Positions 34,140-41,408 of a stretch of DNA of 64,000 nt are shown one piece after another. The stretch's first letter is position 1, and each line of letters opens with the position of its first letter. This DNA is from Trichloromonas sp034006665 (lineage in GTDB: Bacteria; Desulfobacterota; Desulfuromonadia; Desulfuromonadales; Trichloromonadaceae): assembly GCF_034006665.1 (NCBI RefSeq), contig NZ_JAVESI010000003.1, forward strand, positions 93,235 to 157,234, written 5' to 3'. The position numbers and the translations under genes are program-made. Under the pieces are notes generated by a model. It had not been told where the DNA came from and searched no databases. It saw nothing but the letters and a program-made list of their open reading frames with translations.

Positions 34140-35362
34140 TGGCCGCTTTGCCGCGCCTCCTGCAGGTGACGGATGAGGCCGGAGCCCGCCGCGAACTGCT
34201 TCGGATCGGCGTCGATCCGGCGGGGGTTGCGCGGATGGCGGACAAGATGGTGGGGCGACTGGTCAAGTTGGTTGATGTGTCCTGTCCCGCCGCGAATATC
34301 CTCAAGCAGGAAATGCTTTCTCTGGGCGGCGATGCCGCCGTGGCCCGGGGGAGTGTCGCCTGTTCGCTTCCCACGACCGATGTCTTGTTGATCGGGTCGC
34401 TTAAGCAGCTCAGGCTGCTGGTCGAACGTCTCGGCCGGCAGCCTTTTGGCCTGCGCGAGCAAGCGGACCGGATCGGCGTTCTGCTGCAGCGCCTGGAACA
34501 TCCGCCGACCTTTTTGTGCGGTCGGGGTTTGCGGCTGGAACTGGATCGGCCGCGGATCATGGGAATTCTCAACGTCACTCCCGACTCCTTTTCCGATGGT
34601 GGCCGCTACCGGTCGTTGCCCGCCGCCTTGGAGCGGGCACGGGAGATGGAGCGGGACGGGGTCGATCTGATCGATGTCGGGGGGGAGAGCACCCGACCCG
34701 GCGCTCCGGTTGTTTCTTCGCAGGAGGAGATTGATCGGGTCGTGCCGGTAGTCGAAGCCTTGGGCCGGGAAATTTCCTGCCCGATTTCGGTCGATACCAG
34801 CAAAAGCGCCGTGGCCCGTGCCGCCCTAGCCGCCGGTGCCCATTTCATTAACGACGTCAGCGGGCTTCATTTCGATCCGCCATTGGCCGAAGCCGTTGCG
34901 CAGGCTGGTGCCGGGCTGTTCCTCATGCATACCCGCGGTGCCGCCGCGACCATGCAGGCCGATACCGCATATCGCGATCTGACCGGCGAGATCCTCGAAT
35001 ACCTGCAGGTGGGGATAACGCGGGCGGAGGCGGCGGGGATTCCCTTGGACCGTCTGGCGGTCGACCCGGGGATCGGCTTCGGCAAGAACGCCTCCGGCAA
35101 TCTCGAAATACTGCGCCGTCTCGGGGAATTCCGGGCGCTGGGGCGGCCGATCCTGCTGGGCACCTCCCGCAAAAGTTTTATCGGCAAGATTCTCGATCAG
35201 CCCGAGCCTGCCCGGCGGCTCTACGGAACTTTGGCGACCGTGGTCCTTGGGGTTCGGGAAGGGGCGATGATTCATCGGGTGCATGAGGTCGCCCCGGCGC
35301 GGGAGGCGGCCCTGATGGCCTGGGCGGTACACGGCGGAGGGGTCGCGACGGAAACCCTTTGA
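34139..35362 (+). CDS. folP: Dihydropteroate synthase with N-terminal extension
   Basis: Condenses p-aminobenzoate with hydroxymethyl-dihydropterin diphosphate in folate synthesis; it is the sulfonamide target. The 407 residues are about 130 longer than typical DHPS. The catalytic TIM barrel starts around residue 140 (IMGILNVTPDSFSDGG), with DLIDVGGESTRPG, SVDTSKS, INDVSG, DPGIGFGKN and GTSRKSFIG. The first 130 residues (LLRIGVDPAGVARMADK and SCPAANILKQEMLSLGGD) are an unnamed domain. I believe it recurs in Geobacter relatives, but that is from memory. Start and stop overlap neighbours as TGATG, so translation is coupled to ftsH and cdaA. Confidence 0.94.
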   Translation: MAALPRLLQVTDEAGARRELLRIGVDPAGVARMADKMVGRLVKLVDVSCPAANILKQEMLSLGGDAAVARGSVACSLPTTDVLLIGSLKQLRLLVERLGRQPFGLREQADRIGVLLQRLEHPPTFLCGRGLRLELDRPRIMGILNVTPDSFSDGGRYRSLPAALERAREMERDGVDLIDVGGESTRPGAPVVSSQEEIDRVVPVVEALGREISCPISVDTSKSAVARAALAAGAHFINDVSGLHFDPPLAEAVAQAGAGLFLMHTRGAAATMQADTAYRDLTGEILEYLQVGITRAEAAGIPLDRLAVDPGIGFGKNASGNLEILRRLGEFRALGRPILLGTSRKSFIGKILDQPEPARRLYGTLATVVLGVREGAMIHRVHEVAPAREAALMAWAVHGGGVATETL

Positions 35363-36168
35363 TGGGATTGGTGCACATGGCGGTGTTGTTCGATGGGCTG
35401 AAAAATTTCCGGTGGCTGCTCGACGTGCTCGATATCGGCTTGGTCGCGTTTGTCATCTACCGGATCATGCTGCTCATCAAGGGCACCCGCGCCGTGCAGA
35501 TGCTTCTCGGCTTGGCCGTCATTCTCGGGGTCTATGTCTCCTCTCAAGTCAGCGGCCTCTACACTCTGCACTGGATTCTCGACAACTTCCTCTCCTCAAT
35601 CATTCTGGTCATCGTCGTCCTCTTTCAGAACGACATCCGCCGGGCGTTGATTCACGTCGGCCGCAACCCCTTTTTCGCCGATCTCTCCTACAAGGAAGAG
35701 ACTGAGGTCATGGATGAGTTGGTCAAGGCTTGCGTCAATATGGCCAGCAAGCGTATCGGCGCGCTGATCGTCATCGAGCGGGAAACGGGTCTCAAAGATT
35801 TCCTCGAAGTCGGCATCGAGATCGATGCCAAGGTTTCCAGCGATCTCATCACCTCGATCTTTCTTCCCTACTCCCCCATTCATGACGGTGCCCTGGTTTT
35901 CCAACAGGGGCGCATCAAGCGCGCGGGCTGTTTCTTGCCCATCTCCCAGAACCCCGACATCAGTAAGACCCTGGGTACCCGCCATCGTGCCGCCATCGGC
36001 CTGACCGAACTGGTCGATGCCGTGGCCATTGTCGTTTCGGAGGAGACGGGCAAAATTTCCGTCGTGGTCGGCGGACGGATCACCCGCGATCTCGATTCCA
36101 CCTCCCTGAAGCGAGTTCTCACCAGGCTTTTCGAACCTCGCGACGGCAAGCCCAAGAAAAAGCGGTAG
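35362..36168 (+). CDS. cdaA: Diadenylate cyclase
   Basis: Makes cyclic di-AMP from two ATP. It has 268 residues: three membrane helices in the first 90 (including VAFVIYRIMLLI and LLGLAVILGVYV), then the DAC domain with HDGALVF and GTRHRAAIGLTE, matching the DGA and RHR active-site motifs. The ATG overlaps the folP stop. It is followed three bases later by cdaR and then glmM, the conserved cdaA-cdaR-glmM unit in which CdaR and GlmM regulate the cyclase. c-di-AMP typically governs potassium and osmotic balance and wall synthesis. Confidence 0.95.
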   Translation: MGLVHMAVLFDGLKNFRWLLDVLDIGLVAFVIYRIMLLIKGTRAVQMLLGLAVILGVYVSSQVSGLYTLHWILDNFLSSIILVIVVLFQNDIRRALIHVGRNPFFADLSYKEETEVMDELVKACVNMASKRIGALIVIERETGLKDFLEVGIEIDAKVSSDLITSIFLPYSPIHDGALVFQQGRIKRAGCFLPISQNPDISKTLGTRHRAAIGLTELVDAVAIVVSEETGKISVVVGGRITRDLDSTSLKRVLTRLFEPRDGKPKKKR

Positions 36169-36171
36169 ACC

Positions 36172-36879
36172 ATGTTCAGGAGACTGACCGAAAATCTCTT
36201 TCTTAAACTGCTGTCTCTGGCCTTTGCCTTGATCCTGTGGTTTTTTGTCATGGGCGAGCAGAAGCAGGAGCTTTCCTATGCGATCCCACTGGCCATCAAG
36301 AACCTTCCGGCCGATCTGATGGTGGCCAACGAAATTCCCAGCCAGGTCGATGTCCGCATCAGCGGTCCGCGGACGCTTTTGGTGAACATCGATCCCAAGG
36401 ATCTGGGGATTGCCGTCGACCTGAAGGGACTGCAGCCGGGATTGACCTCCTTTAAACGCCTAGAGGAACTCTTCAATCTTCCCGGTGCCCTGAAAATCAC
36501 CCGTCTGTCCCCCTCCTTTGTTGATGTCAAGCTGGAACGGATCAAGAGCAAAAAGGTTCCGGTCAAGATCGTCGTCAGCGGCACCCCCACCCCCGGATAC
36601 GAACTGAGCGAGATTCGGCTGACTCCGGCCGAGGTGCTGGTGGAGGGGGCGGAAGGGGAACTCAAGAATGTCGCCCAAGTGGAGACCGATCCGGTGGAGA
36701 TCGAAGGGCTGCAAGACAGCTTTAGTCTGATTGTCCCCATCGACTATCGCGGTCGCTACACCTATCTCAAGGAAGATCGCACCGTCGAAGTGCTTGTGAC
36801 CATTGTTAAATTGCCGGAACCGGCTCCCCCCGAACCTGATATGGATGAGGGTGAACCGAGAGGAGAAGCGAAGGAATGA
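36172..36879 (+). CDS. cdaR: CdaR, YbbR-domain regulator of diadenylate cyclase
   Basis: A 235-residue extracytoplasmic protein anchored by one N-terminal helix (LFLKLLSLAFALILWFFVM), followed by two YbbR-type beta domains (about 35-120 and 123-215: LPADLMVANEIPSQVDVRI, KVPVKIVVSGTPTPGYEL). The C-terminus is Pro/Glu-rich. In Firmicutes CdaR binds and modulates CdaA; here only gene order and domain content support that. Its 3' end overlaps glmM by four bases. Confidence 0.9.
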   Translation: MFRRLTENLFLKLLSLAFALILWFFVMGEQKQELSYAIPLAIKNLPADLMVANEIPSQVDVRISGPRTLLVNIDPKDLGIAVDLKGLQPGLTSFKRLEELFNLPGALKITRLSPSFVDVKLERIKSKKVPVKIVVSGTPTPGYELSEIRLTPAEVLVEGAEGELKNVAQVETDPVEIEGLQDSFSLIVPIDYRGRYTYLKEDRTVEVLVTIVKLPEPAPPEPDMDEGEPRGEAKE

Positions 36880-38279
36880 CCAAGAAACTATTCGGCACGG
36901 ACGGCGTGCGCGGGGTCGCCAACATTCATCCCATGACTACTGAGATCGTCATGCAGCTGGGCCGCGCTGCCGCCTATATCTTCAAGGATAAGACCGCCGA
37001 CCGCAGGCATCGCATCGTCATCGGCAAGGATACCCGACTGTCTGGTTACATGATCGAGAACGCCCTAGTGGCGGGGATCTGCTCCATGGGGGTGGATGTG
37101 CTCCTGGTGGGGCCGTTGCCGACCCCGGGGATCGCCTTCATCACCTCGTCCATGCGCGCCGATGCCGGGGTGGTGATCTCCGCCTCCCACAACCCCTATC
37201 AGGACAACGGCATCAAGTTTTTCGACCACACCGGTTTCAAGCTGCCCGACGAGACTGAACTGAAGATCGAGGATCTGATCTATTCGAAGAAGATCGACTC
37301 CCTGCGGCCAGTCGCCTCGGAGGTTGGCAAGGCTTTCCGCATGGACGACGCCAAGGGGCGTTACGTCGTCTTTCTCAAGGCGTCTTTTCCCAAGGATCTC
37401 GATCTCAAGGGCCTGCGCATCGTTCTCGACTGCGCCAATGGTGCGGCCTACAAGGTGGCGCCGGCGGTTCTCGAGGAACTCGGCGCCGAAGTCATCCCCC
37501 TGGGGATCTCCCCCAACGGCACCAACATCAACGACGGCTGCGGTTCCCTGCATCCCCAGGTCATCGCCGACGCGGTGGTGGAAAATCGCGCCCATCTCGG
37601 CATGGCGCTCGATGGCGATGCCGACCGGGTCATTTTCGTCGACGAATTCGGCAACGAGGTCGACGGCGACCACATCATGGCGATCTGCGCCACGGATATG
37701 CTGGCCAAGGGGCAGTTGGCGAAGAAGACCCTGGTGGCGACGGTGATGAGCAACATGGGGCTCGATATCGCCCTGAAAAAGGCCGGCGGCCAGGTGGTGA
37801 AGACCGCCGTCGGTGATCGCTACGTGGTGGAGGAGATGGTGCGACACGGCTATAACCTTGGCGGCGAGCAATCGGGGCACATGATCTTTCTCGATCACAA
37901 CACCACCGGCGACGGCATGCTTTCCGCACTGCAGGTGCTGGCGATCATGCAGCGCAGCGGCAAGCGTCTCTCGGAACTGGCTGGGGTGATGATCTCCCTG
38001 CCCCAGGTGCTGCTCAATGTTCGGGTCAAGGAACGGCGGGACATCAGCCAGATTCCCGAGGTGCAAAGAGTCATTGATGCCGTCGAGGAAAAATTGGCGG
38101 GCAAGGGGCGGGTATTGATCCGCTATTCCGGAACTGAGCCGCTGTTGCGGATCATGCTCGAAGGGCAGGACAAGTATCAGATCACCGAAATGGCCCAAGA
38201 GATCGGCGCTGCCATCGAGTGCCACCTGGGCGGCAACAGGGAGGAGCTATACTCTAGTCTTGCCAATAGTGCGCCTTAG
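36876..38279 (+). CDS. glmM: Phosphoglucosamine mutase
   Basis: Isomerises glucosamine-6-phosphate to the 1-phosphate for UDP-GlcNAc, and so for peptidoglycan and LPS. The 467 residues begin KKLFGTDGVRGVAN. The phosphoserine loop is VVISASHNPYQDNG, the metal site is DGDADRVIF, GGEQSGHMIF is the sugar-binding loop, and RYSGTEPLLRIM is the phosphate-binding domain. The protein runs about 14-20 residues beyond the usual end, finishing SLANSAP. These last codons overlap the promoter and left end of the IS607-type element, so the native C-terminus was probably altered by insertion without harming the core. Confidence 0.95.
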   Translation: MTKKLFGTDGVRGVANIHPMTTEIVMQLGRAAAYIFKDKTADRRHRIVIGKDTRLSGYMIENALVAGICSMGVDVLLVGPLPTPGIAFITSSMRADAGVVISASHNPYQDNGIKFFDHTGFKLPDETELKIEDLIYSKKIDSLRPVASEVGKAFRMDDAKGRYVVFLKASFPKDLDLKGLRIVLDCANGAAYKVAPAVLEELGAEVIPLGISPNGTNINDGCGSLHPQVIADAVVENRAHLGMALDGDADRVIFVDEFGNEVDGDHIMAICATDMLAKGQLAKKTLVATVMSNMGLDIALKKAGGQVVKTAVGDRYVVEEMVRHGYNLGGEQSGHMIFLDHNTTGDGMLSALQVLAIMQRSGKRLSELAGVMISLPQVLLNVRVKERRDISQIPEVQRVIDAVEEKLAGKGRVLIRYSGTEPLLRIMLEGQDKYQITEMAQEIGAAIECHLGGNREELYSSLANSAP

Positions 38280-38287
38280 TGTATAAT
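38260..38287 (+). promoter_or_regulatory. Strong sigma-70 promoter of tnpA, overlapping the glmM end
   Basis: TTGCCA (38260-38265), 16-base spacer, perfect TATAAT (38282-38287). The start site should be near 38294, so a leaderless transcript beginning at the ATG at 38295 is possible. Confidence 0.65.
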
Positions 38288-38288
38288 T

Positions 38289-38927
38289 ATGTCTATGGAA
38301 AACACTATAAGCACAGGCAAGGCAGCGAAGCTGCTGGGCGTATCGGTCAAGACGCTGCAACGCTGGGAGCGTGAGGGACGGTTGATACCGGTGGCGCGAA
38401 CGGACAGCAACCGGCGCTTGTATACCGAAGCACAAATCCGCGAGTTCATTGGCTTGCGCAATGCGGTATCTGAGCCAACGCGGCTGGTTGCCTACTGCCG
38501 CGTGTCCAGCGCTGCCCAGAAACCCGATCTCGCCAATCAGCGCAAGGTTCTGGAAGAGTTCGTTGTGGCAAAAGGGCTGGCGAACGTCGAATTTATCGAA
38601 GAAGTCGGCAGCGGCCTGAATTTCAAGCGCAAGCGGTTTCTGATGCTGATGGACGAAATCGGGCGAAGGGAAGTCAAGATGCTGATACTCGCCCATCGTG
38701 ACCGGCTTACGCGGTTCGGCTTTGAGTGGTTCGAGCATTTTGCCAAGGTCAATGGCTGTGAACTGCTGGTGCTCAATCAGGAGCGTCTGTCGCCGGTGCA
38801 GGAAATGGTGCAAGACCTGATGACCATTGTACATTACTTTTCGTCACGGCTGTACGGGTTGCGAAATTACCGAAAAAAACTGGACGAGGCACTGAAGAAG
38901 GATGCGGGGCTTGATGTACCCGGCTGA
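38289..38927 (+). CDS. tnpA: IS607-family serine recombinase TnpA
   Basis: Transposase of 212 residues. An N-terminal MerR-like helix-turn-helix (TGKAAKLLGVSVKTLQRWEREG) is joined to a serine-recombinase catalytic domain with nucleophile S73 in YCRVSS, then LANQRKVLEEF and the arginine motif AHRDRLTRFGF. This domain order (DNA-binding first) is typical of IS607. A second Met at 38295 may be the true start if the message is leaderless. No Shine-Dalgarno is seen. No frameshift or premature stop, so it appears functional. Confidence 0.95.
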   Translation: MSMENTISTGKAAKLLGVSVKTLQRWEREGRLIPVARTDSNRRLYTEAQIREFIGLRNAVSEPTRLVAYCRVSSAAQKPDLANQRKVLEEFVVAKGLANVEFIEEVGSGLNFKRKRFLMLMDEIGRREVKMLILAHRDRLTRFGFEWFEHFAKVNGCELLVLNQERLSPVQEMVQDLMTIVHYFSSRLYGLRNYRKKLDEALKKDAGLDVPG

Positions 38928-38941
38928 AGGGGATTGAAACG

Positions 38942-40282
38942 ATGCAACTGTCCCACAAAATCGCGCTTTTCCCGACCCCGGAACAGGCCGACTACTTCAA
39001 TCGTGCCTGTGGCACGGTACGCCGCGTCTGGAATTGGGCGCTTGCTGAGTGGAACCGGCAGTACGCGGCGGGACAAAAGCCTAACGCGATGGCGCTGAAA
39101 AAACAGTTCAACGTGATCAAGGACAGCGATCCGCAATGGCTCGACGAGAACGGGCAGCCGTGGCTCAAGACGATTCATCGTGATGCCCACGCTCAACCCT
39201 TCGCCCATCTGGCAAAAGCCTGGAGCCGATTCTTCGCTGAGATCAAGGCTGGGAAGCCGGCGCACGACCCTCAATTCAAGAAAAAGGGGTGCTGCCGCGA
39301 CAGTTTCTATGTGGCAAACGACAAATTCAGCATGGACGGTATGCGGATTCGCCTGCCAAAAATTGGCGAAGTCGCCATGACCGAGGCGTTGCGTTTCGAT
39401 GGGAAGGTCATCGGCGCGACGGTTTCCCGCCGCGCGCAGCGCTGGTTTGTAGCGATTCAGGTTGAAGTTCCCGATGCGCAGTTTTACCGGACAAGGGCAG
39501 CGAATGGCGTGACCGGCGTCGATCTTGGCATCAAGGCGGCCGCCACGCTCTCCAATGGCGAAGCCATCGAAGCGCCCAAGCCGCTCAAAGCGGCGTTACG
39601 CAGGCTGAAAATCCGTAGCCGAAGCATGAGCCGAAAGATCGAGGCGGCCAAAATAACCGCAGGCTTTTCACCCAACGCCCGTTTGCCCAAAGGCACGAGA
39701 CTACCCATATCCAATAACCACAGAAAGTCCGCCGCGACCTTGGCAAGGCTGCACGCCCGCATTGCCAATATCCGAGCGGATTTCACCCTCAAGCTCACGA
39801 CCCGACTTTGCCGCGAAAACCAAGCGGTGGTGATTGAGGATTTGCACGTCAAAGGCATGTTGGCGAACGACAAACTCGCCCGCGCCATCAGCGACGTGGG
39901 CTTTGGCATGTTCCGCTCGCAGATGGAATACAAGGCCCAGCGCTACGGCACCCGATTGGTGATTGCTGGTCGCTGGTATCCGAGCAGCCGCCTGTGCTCC
40001 ATCTGCGACTGGAAGAACGATGCGCTGACGCTCAAGGATCGGCAATGGACATGCCCACAATGCGGCACCTGCCATGACCGTGACCACAACGCGGCGCTCA
40101 ATCTAAAACGGCTGGCACCCGCAACTGCCCTACCCGTGGCGAGTCCGTCCAGCAATGGCGGCACTACGGCAGAGACCGTCTCTGCCGTAGTCGGGAAAGT
40201 AACGCCTGTCAGATACGAAGGTGGTCAGCAAGACACGTCGGGGCAGGAAAAGAACCGTGCGCACGATTGCGCACTTTTTTGA
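38942..40282 (+). CDS. tnpB: TnpB, RNA-guided nuclease of the IS607 element
   Basis: A 446-residue Cas12-ancestor nuclease that cuts DNA matching a guide at the element's right end and helps the element persist. The RuvC catalytic residues are intact: D194 in GVDLGIK, E299 in VIEDLHVKGM and D381 in HDRDHNAALNL. The zinc finger is CSICDWK and CPQCG. A wedge and helical N-terminal region precedes them. The last 50 residues are unrelated to the fold and overlap the predicted guide-RNA scaffold and a terminator hairpin, so their translation may be incidental. It starts 14 bases after tnpA, with GGGG a few bases upstream. Confidence 0.94.
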   Translation: MQLSHKIALFPTPEQADYFNRACGTVRRVWNWALAEWNRQYAAGQKPNAMALKKQFNVIKDSDPQWLDENGQPWLKTIHRDAHAQPFAHLAKAWSRFFAEIKAGKPAHDPQFKKKGCCRDSFYVANDKFSMDGMRIRLPKIGEVAMTEALRFDGKVIGATVSRRAQRWFVAIQVEVPDAQFYRTRAANGVTGVDLGIKAAATLSNGEAIEAPKPLKAALRRLKIRSRSMSRKIEAAKITAGFSPNARLPKGTRLPISNNHRKSAATLARLHARIANIRADFTLKLTTRLCRENQAVVIEDLHVKGMLANDKLARAISDVGFGMFRSQMEYKAQRYGTRLVIAGRWYPSSRLCSICDWKNDALTLKDRQWTCPQCGTCHDRDHNAALNLKRLAPATALPVASPSSNGGTTAETVSAVVGKVTPVRYEGGQQDTSGQEKNRAHDCALF

Positions 40283-40283
40283 A
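40140..40283 (+). ncRNA. Candidate omega RNA (guide scaffold) overlapping the tnpB 3' end
   Basis: Structured segment at the right end of the element. A palindrome of 14-bp arms (40163-40176 with 40178-40191, core CGGCAGAG / CTCTGCCG) is followed by further short pairings and the GTGCGCA hairpin near 40257. TnpB guide scaffolds are known to overlap the 3' end of tnpB, with the guide being the flanking host sequence. Extent and guide start are not determined from sequence. Confidence 0.5.
40257..40280 (+). terminator. Intrinsic terminator at the end of tnpB
   Basis: GTGCGCA / TGCGCAC stem with loop CGAT followed by six T. It ends at the tnpB stop codon, only 16 bases before the pdxJ ATG. Confidence 0.75.
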
Positions 40284-40296
40284 AGCAGAAATAACC

Positions 40297-41019
40297 ATGG
40301 CGCGACTGGGAGTCAATGTCGATCATGTCGCCACCGTCCGCCAAGCGCGGGGGACCAGTGAACCCGATCCGGTAACGGCGGCGGCCCTGGCCGAGCTCGC
40401 CGGCGCCGACAGCATCACCGTTCATCTGCGCGAGGACAGGCGGCATATTCAGGATCGCGACCTCTTGCTTTTGCGGCAAACGATCAAGACCCGTCTCAAT
40501 CTGGAAATGGCGGCGACCGAGGAGATGGTCGACATCGCCCTCAAGGTCCGTCCCGATTCCGTTACCCTGGTGCCGGAGAAGCGCGAGGAACTGACTACCG
40601 AAGGGGGGCTGGATGTCCTGCGCCATCGCCGGCTCCTGAAGAAACCGATCGAAACGCTGCGTCAGGAAGGGATCGTTGTCAGCCTCTTTGTCGATCCGGA
40701 TCTGGAGCAGATCAAGGAAGCCCACCGACTGGGCAGCGATGCCGTTGAGATCCACACCGGCGCCTATTGCGAAACCCGCCACTACGATCAGCGCTATGCC
40801 GAGCTGATCAAGATTCAGGAGGCGGTTCGTGCCGGCGGCAAGCTTGACTTGGGGGTCAATGCCGGCCATGGTCTCAACTACCAGAATGTGCAGGATGTGG
40901 TGGCGCTCGGTGGCATCGACGAATTCAATATCGGCCACAGTATCATTTCCCGGGCGGTTCTGGTCGGTCTGGAGCGGGCGGTGCGCGAGATGGCCGCCCT
41001 GATTCGGTCGGGAGAGTAG
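40297..41019 (+). CDS. pdxJ: Pyridoxine 5'-phosphate synthase
   Basis: Condenses 3-amino-1-hydroxyacetone phosphate with deoxyxylulose phosphate to make pyridoxine phosphate (DXP-dependent vitamin B6 route). The 240-residue TIM barrel starts MARLGVNVDHVATVRQARG, with TVHLREDRRHIQDRD, TRLNLEMA, TLVPEKREELTTEGGLD and VNAGHGLNYQN, all PdxJ signatures. ATG 40297 is the family start but lacks a Shine-Dalgarno and lies just downstream of the IS607 terminator hairpin, so expression is probably changed by the insertion. acpS follows two bases later. Confidence 0.95.
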   Translation: MARLGVNVDHVATVRQARGTSEPDPVTAAALAELAGADSITVHLREDRRHIQDRDLLLLRQTIKTRLNLEMAATEEMVDIALKVRPDSVTLVPEKREELTTEGGLDVLRHRRLLKKPIETLRQEGIVVSLFVDPDLEQIKEAHRLGSDAVEIHTGAYCETRHYDQRYAELIKIQEAVRAGGKLDLGVNAGHGLNYQNVQDVVALGGIDEFNIGHSIISRAVLVGLERAVREMAALIRSGE

Positions 41020-41021
41020 TC

Positions 41022-41408
41022 GTGGCGATCGCCGGGATCGGCACCGACCTGAGCCGTGCGTCCCGTTTTCGCCGCTTTCTCGAAAAGGGCAATCAGGCCC
41101 TCATTCAGCGGATTTTCACCCCGGGCGAACAGGCCTACTGCCTGCCGAAGCCCGATCCCGCACCGCATCTGGCCGCCCGTTTCGCGGTCAAGGAGGCCTT
41201 TCTCAAGGCTCTCGGCCTCGGGCTGCGGGAGGGAATCCGCTGGCAGGACATGGAGGTGGTCCGCGACGATCTGGGCAAACCCTCCTTGGCTGTCAGCGGG
41301 CGGGCCGCGGAAATACTCGCCGAGCGGGGAATCCATGCGATTCATCTTTCCTACAGTCATGAGGGGGATTACGCCAACGCCACAGTGATTCTGGAGGAAA
41401 CACTATGA
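41022..41408 (+). CDS. acpS: Holo-[acyl-carrier-protein] synthase
   Basis: Transfers 4'-phosphopantetheine from CoA to the serine of acyl carrier protein. It has 128 residues. The magnesium-binding GIGTDLSRASRF and RFAVKEAFLKALG motifs and the C-terminal LSYSHEGDYANATVI match AcpS. It starts with GTG two bases after the pdxJ stop; the pdxJ-acpS pair is widely conserved. The stop overlaps the nnrD start. Confidence 0.94.
   Translation: MAIAGIGTDLSRASRFRRFLEKGNQALIQRIFTPGEQAYCLPKPDPAPHLAARFAVKEAFLKALGLGLREGIRWQDMEVVRDDLGKPSLAVSGRAAEILAERGIHAIHLSYSHEGDYANATVILEETL

Larger units (their letters stand above)
38240..40290 (+). mobile_element. IS607-family insertion sequence (tnpA-tnpB), ends approximate
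   Basis: A serine-recombinase tnpA and a tnpB follow each other 14 bases apart on the same strand, the defining IS607 arrangement. The element separates glmM from pdxJ, which are adjacent in many relatives. IS607 elements lack terminal inverted repeats and long target duplications, so the ends cannot be fixed here. The left end lies between about 38236 and 38281 and the right end between about 40280 and 40296. Both genes appear intact, which suggests a recent or still mobile copy. Confidence 0.88.
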
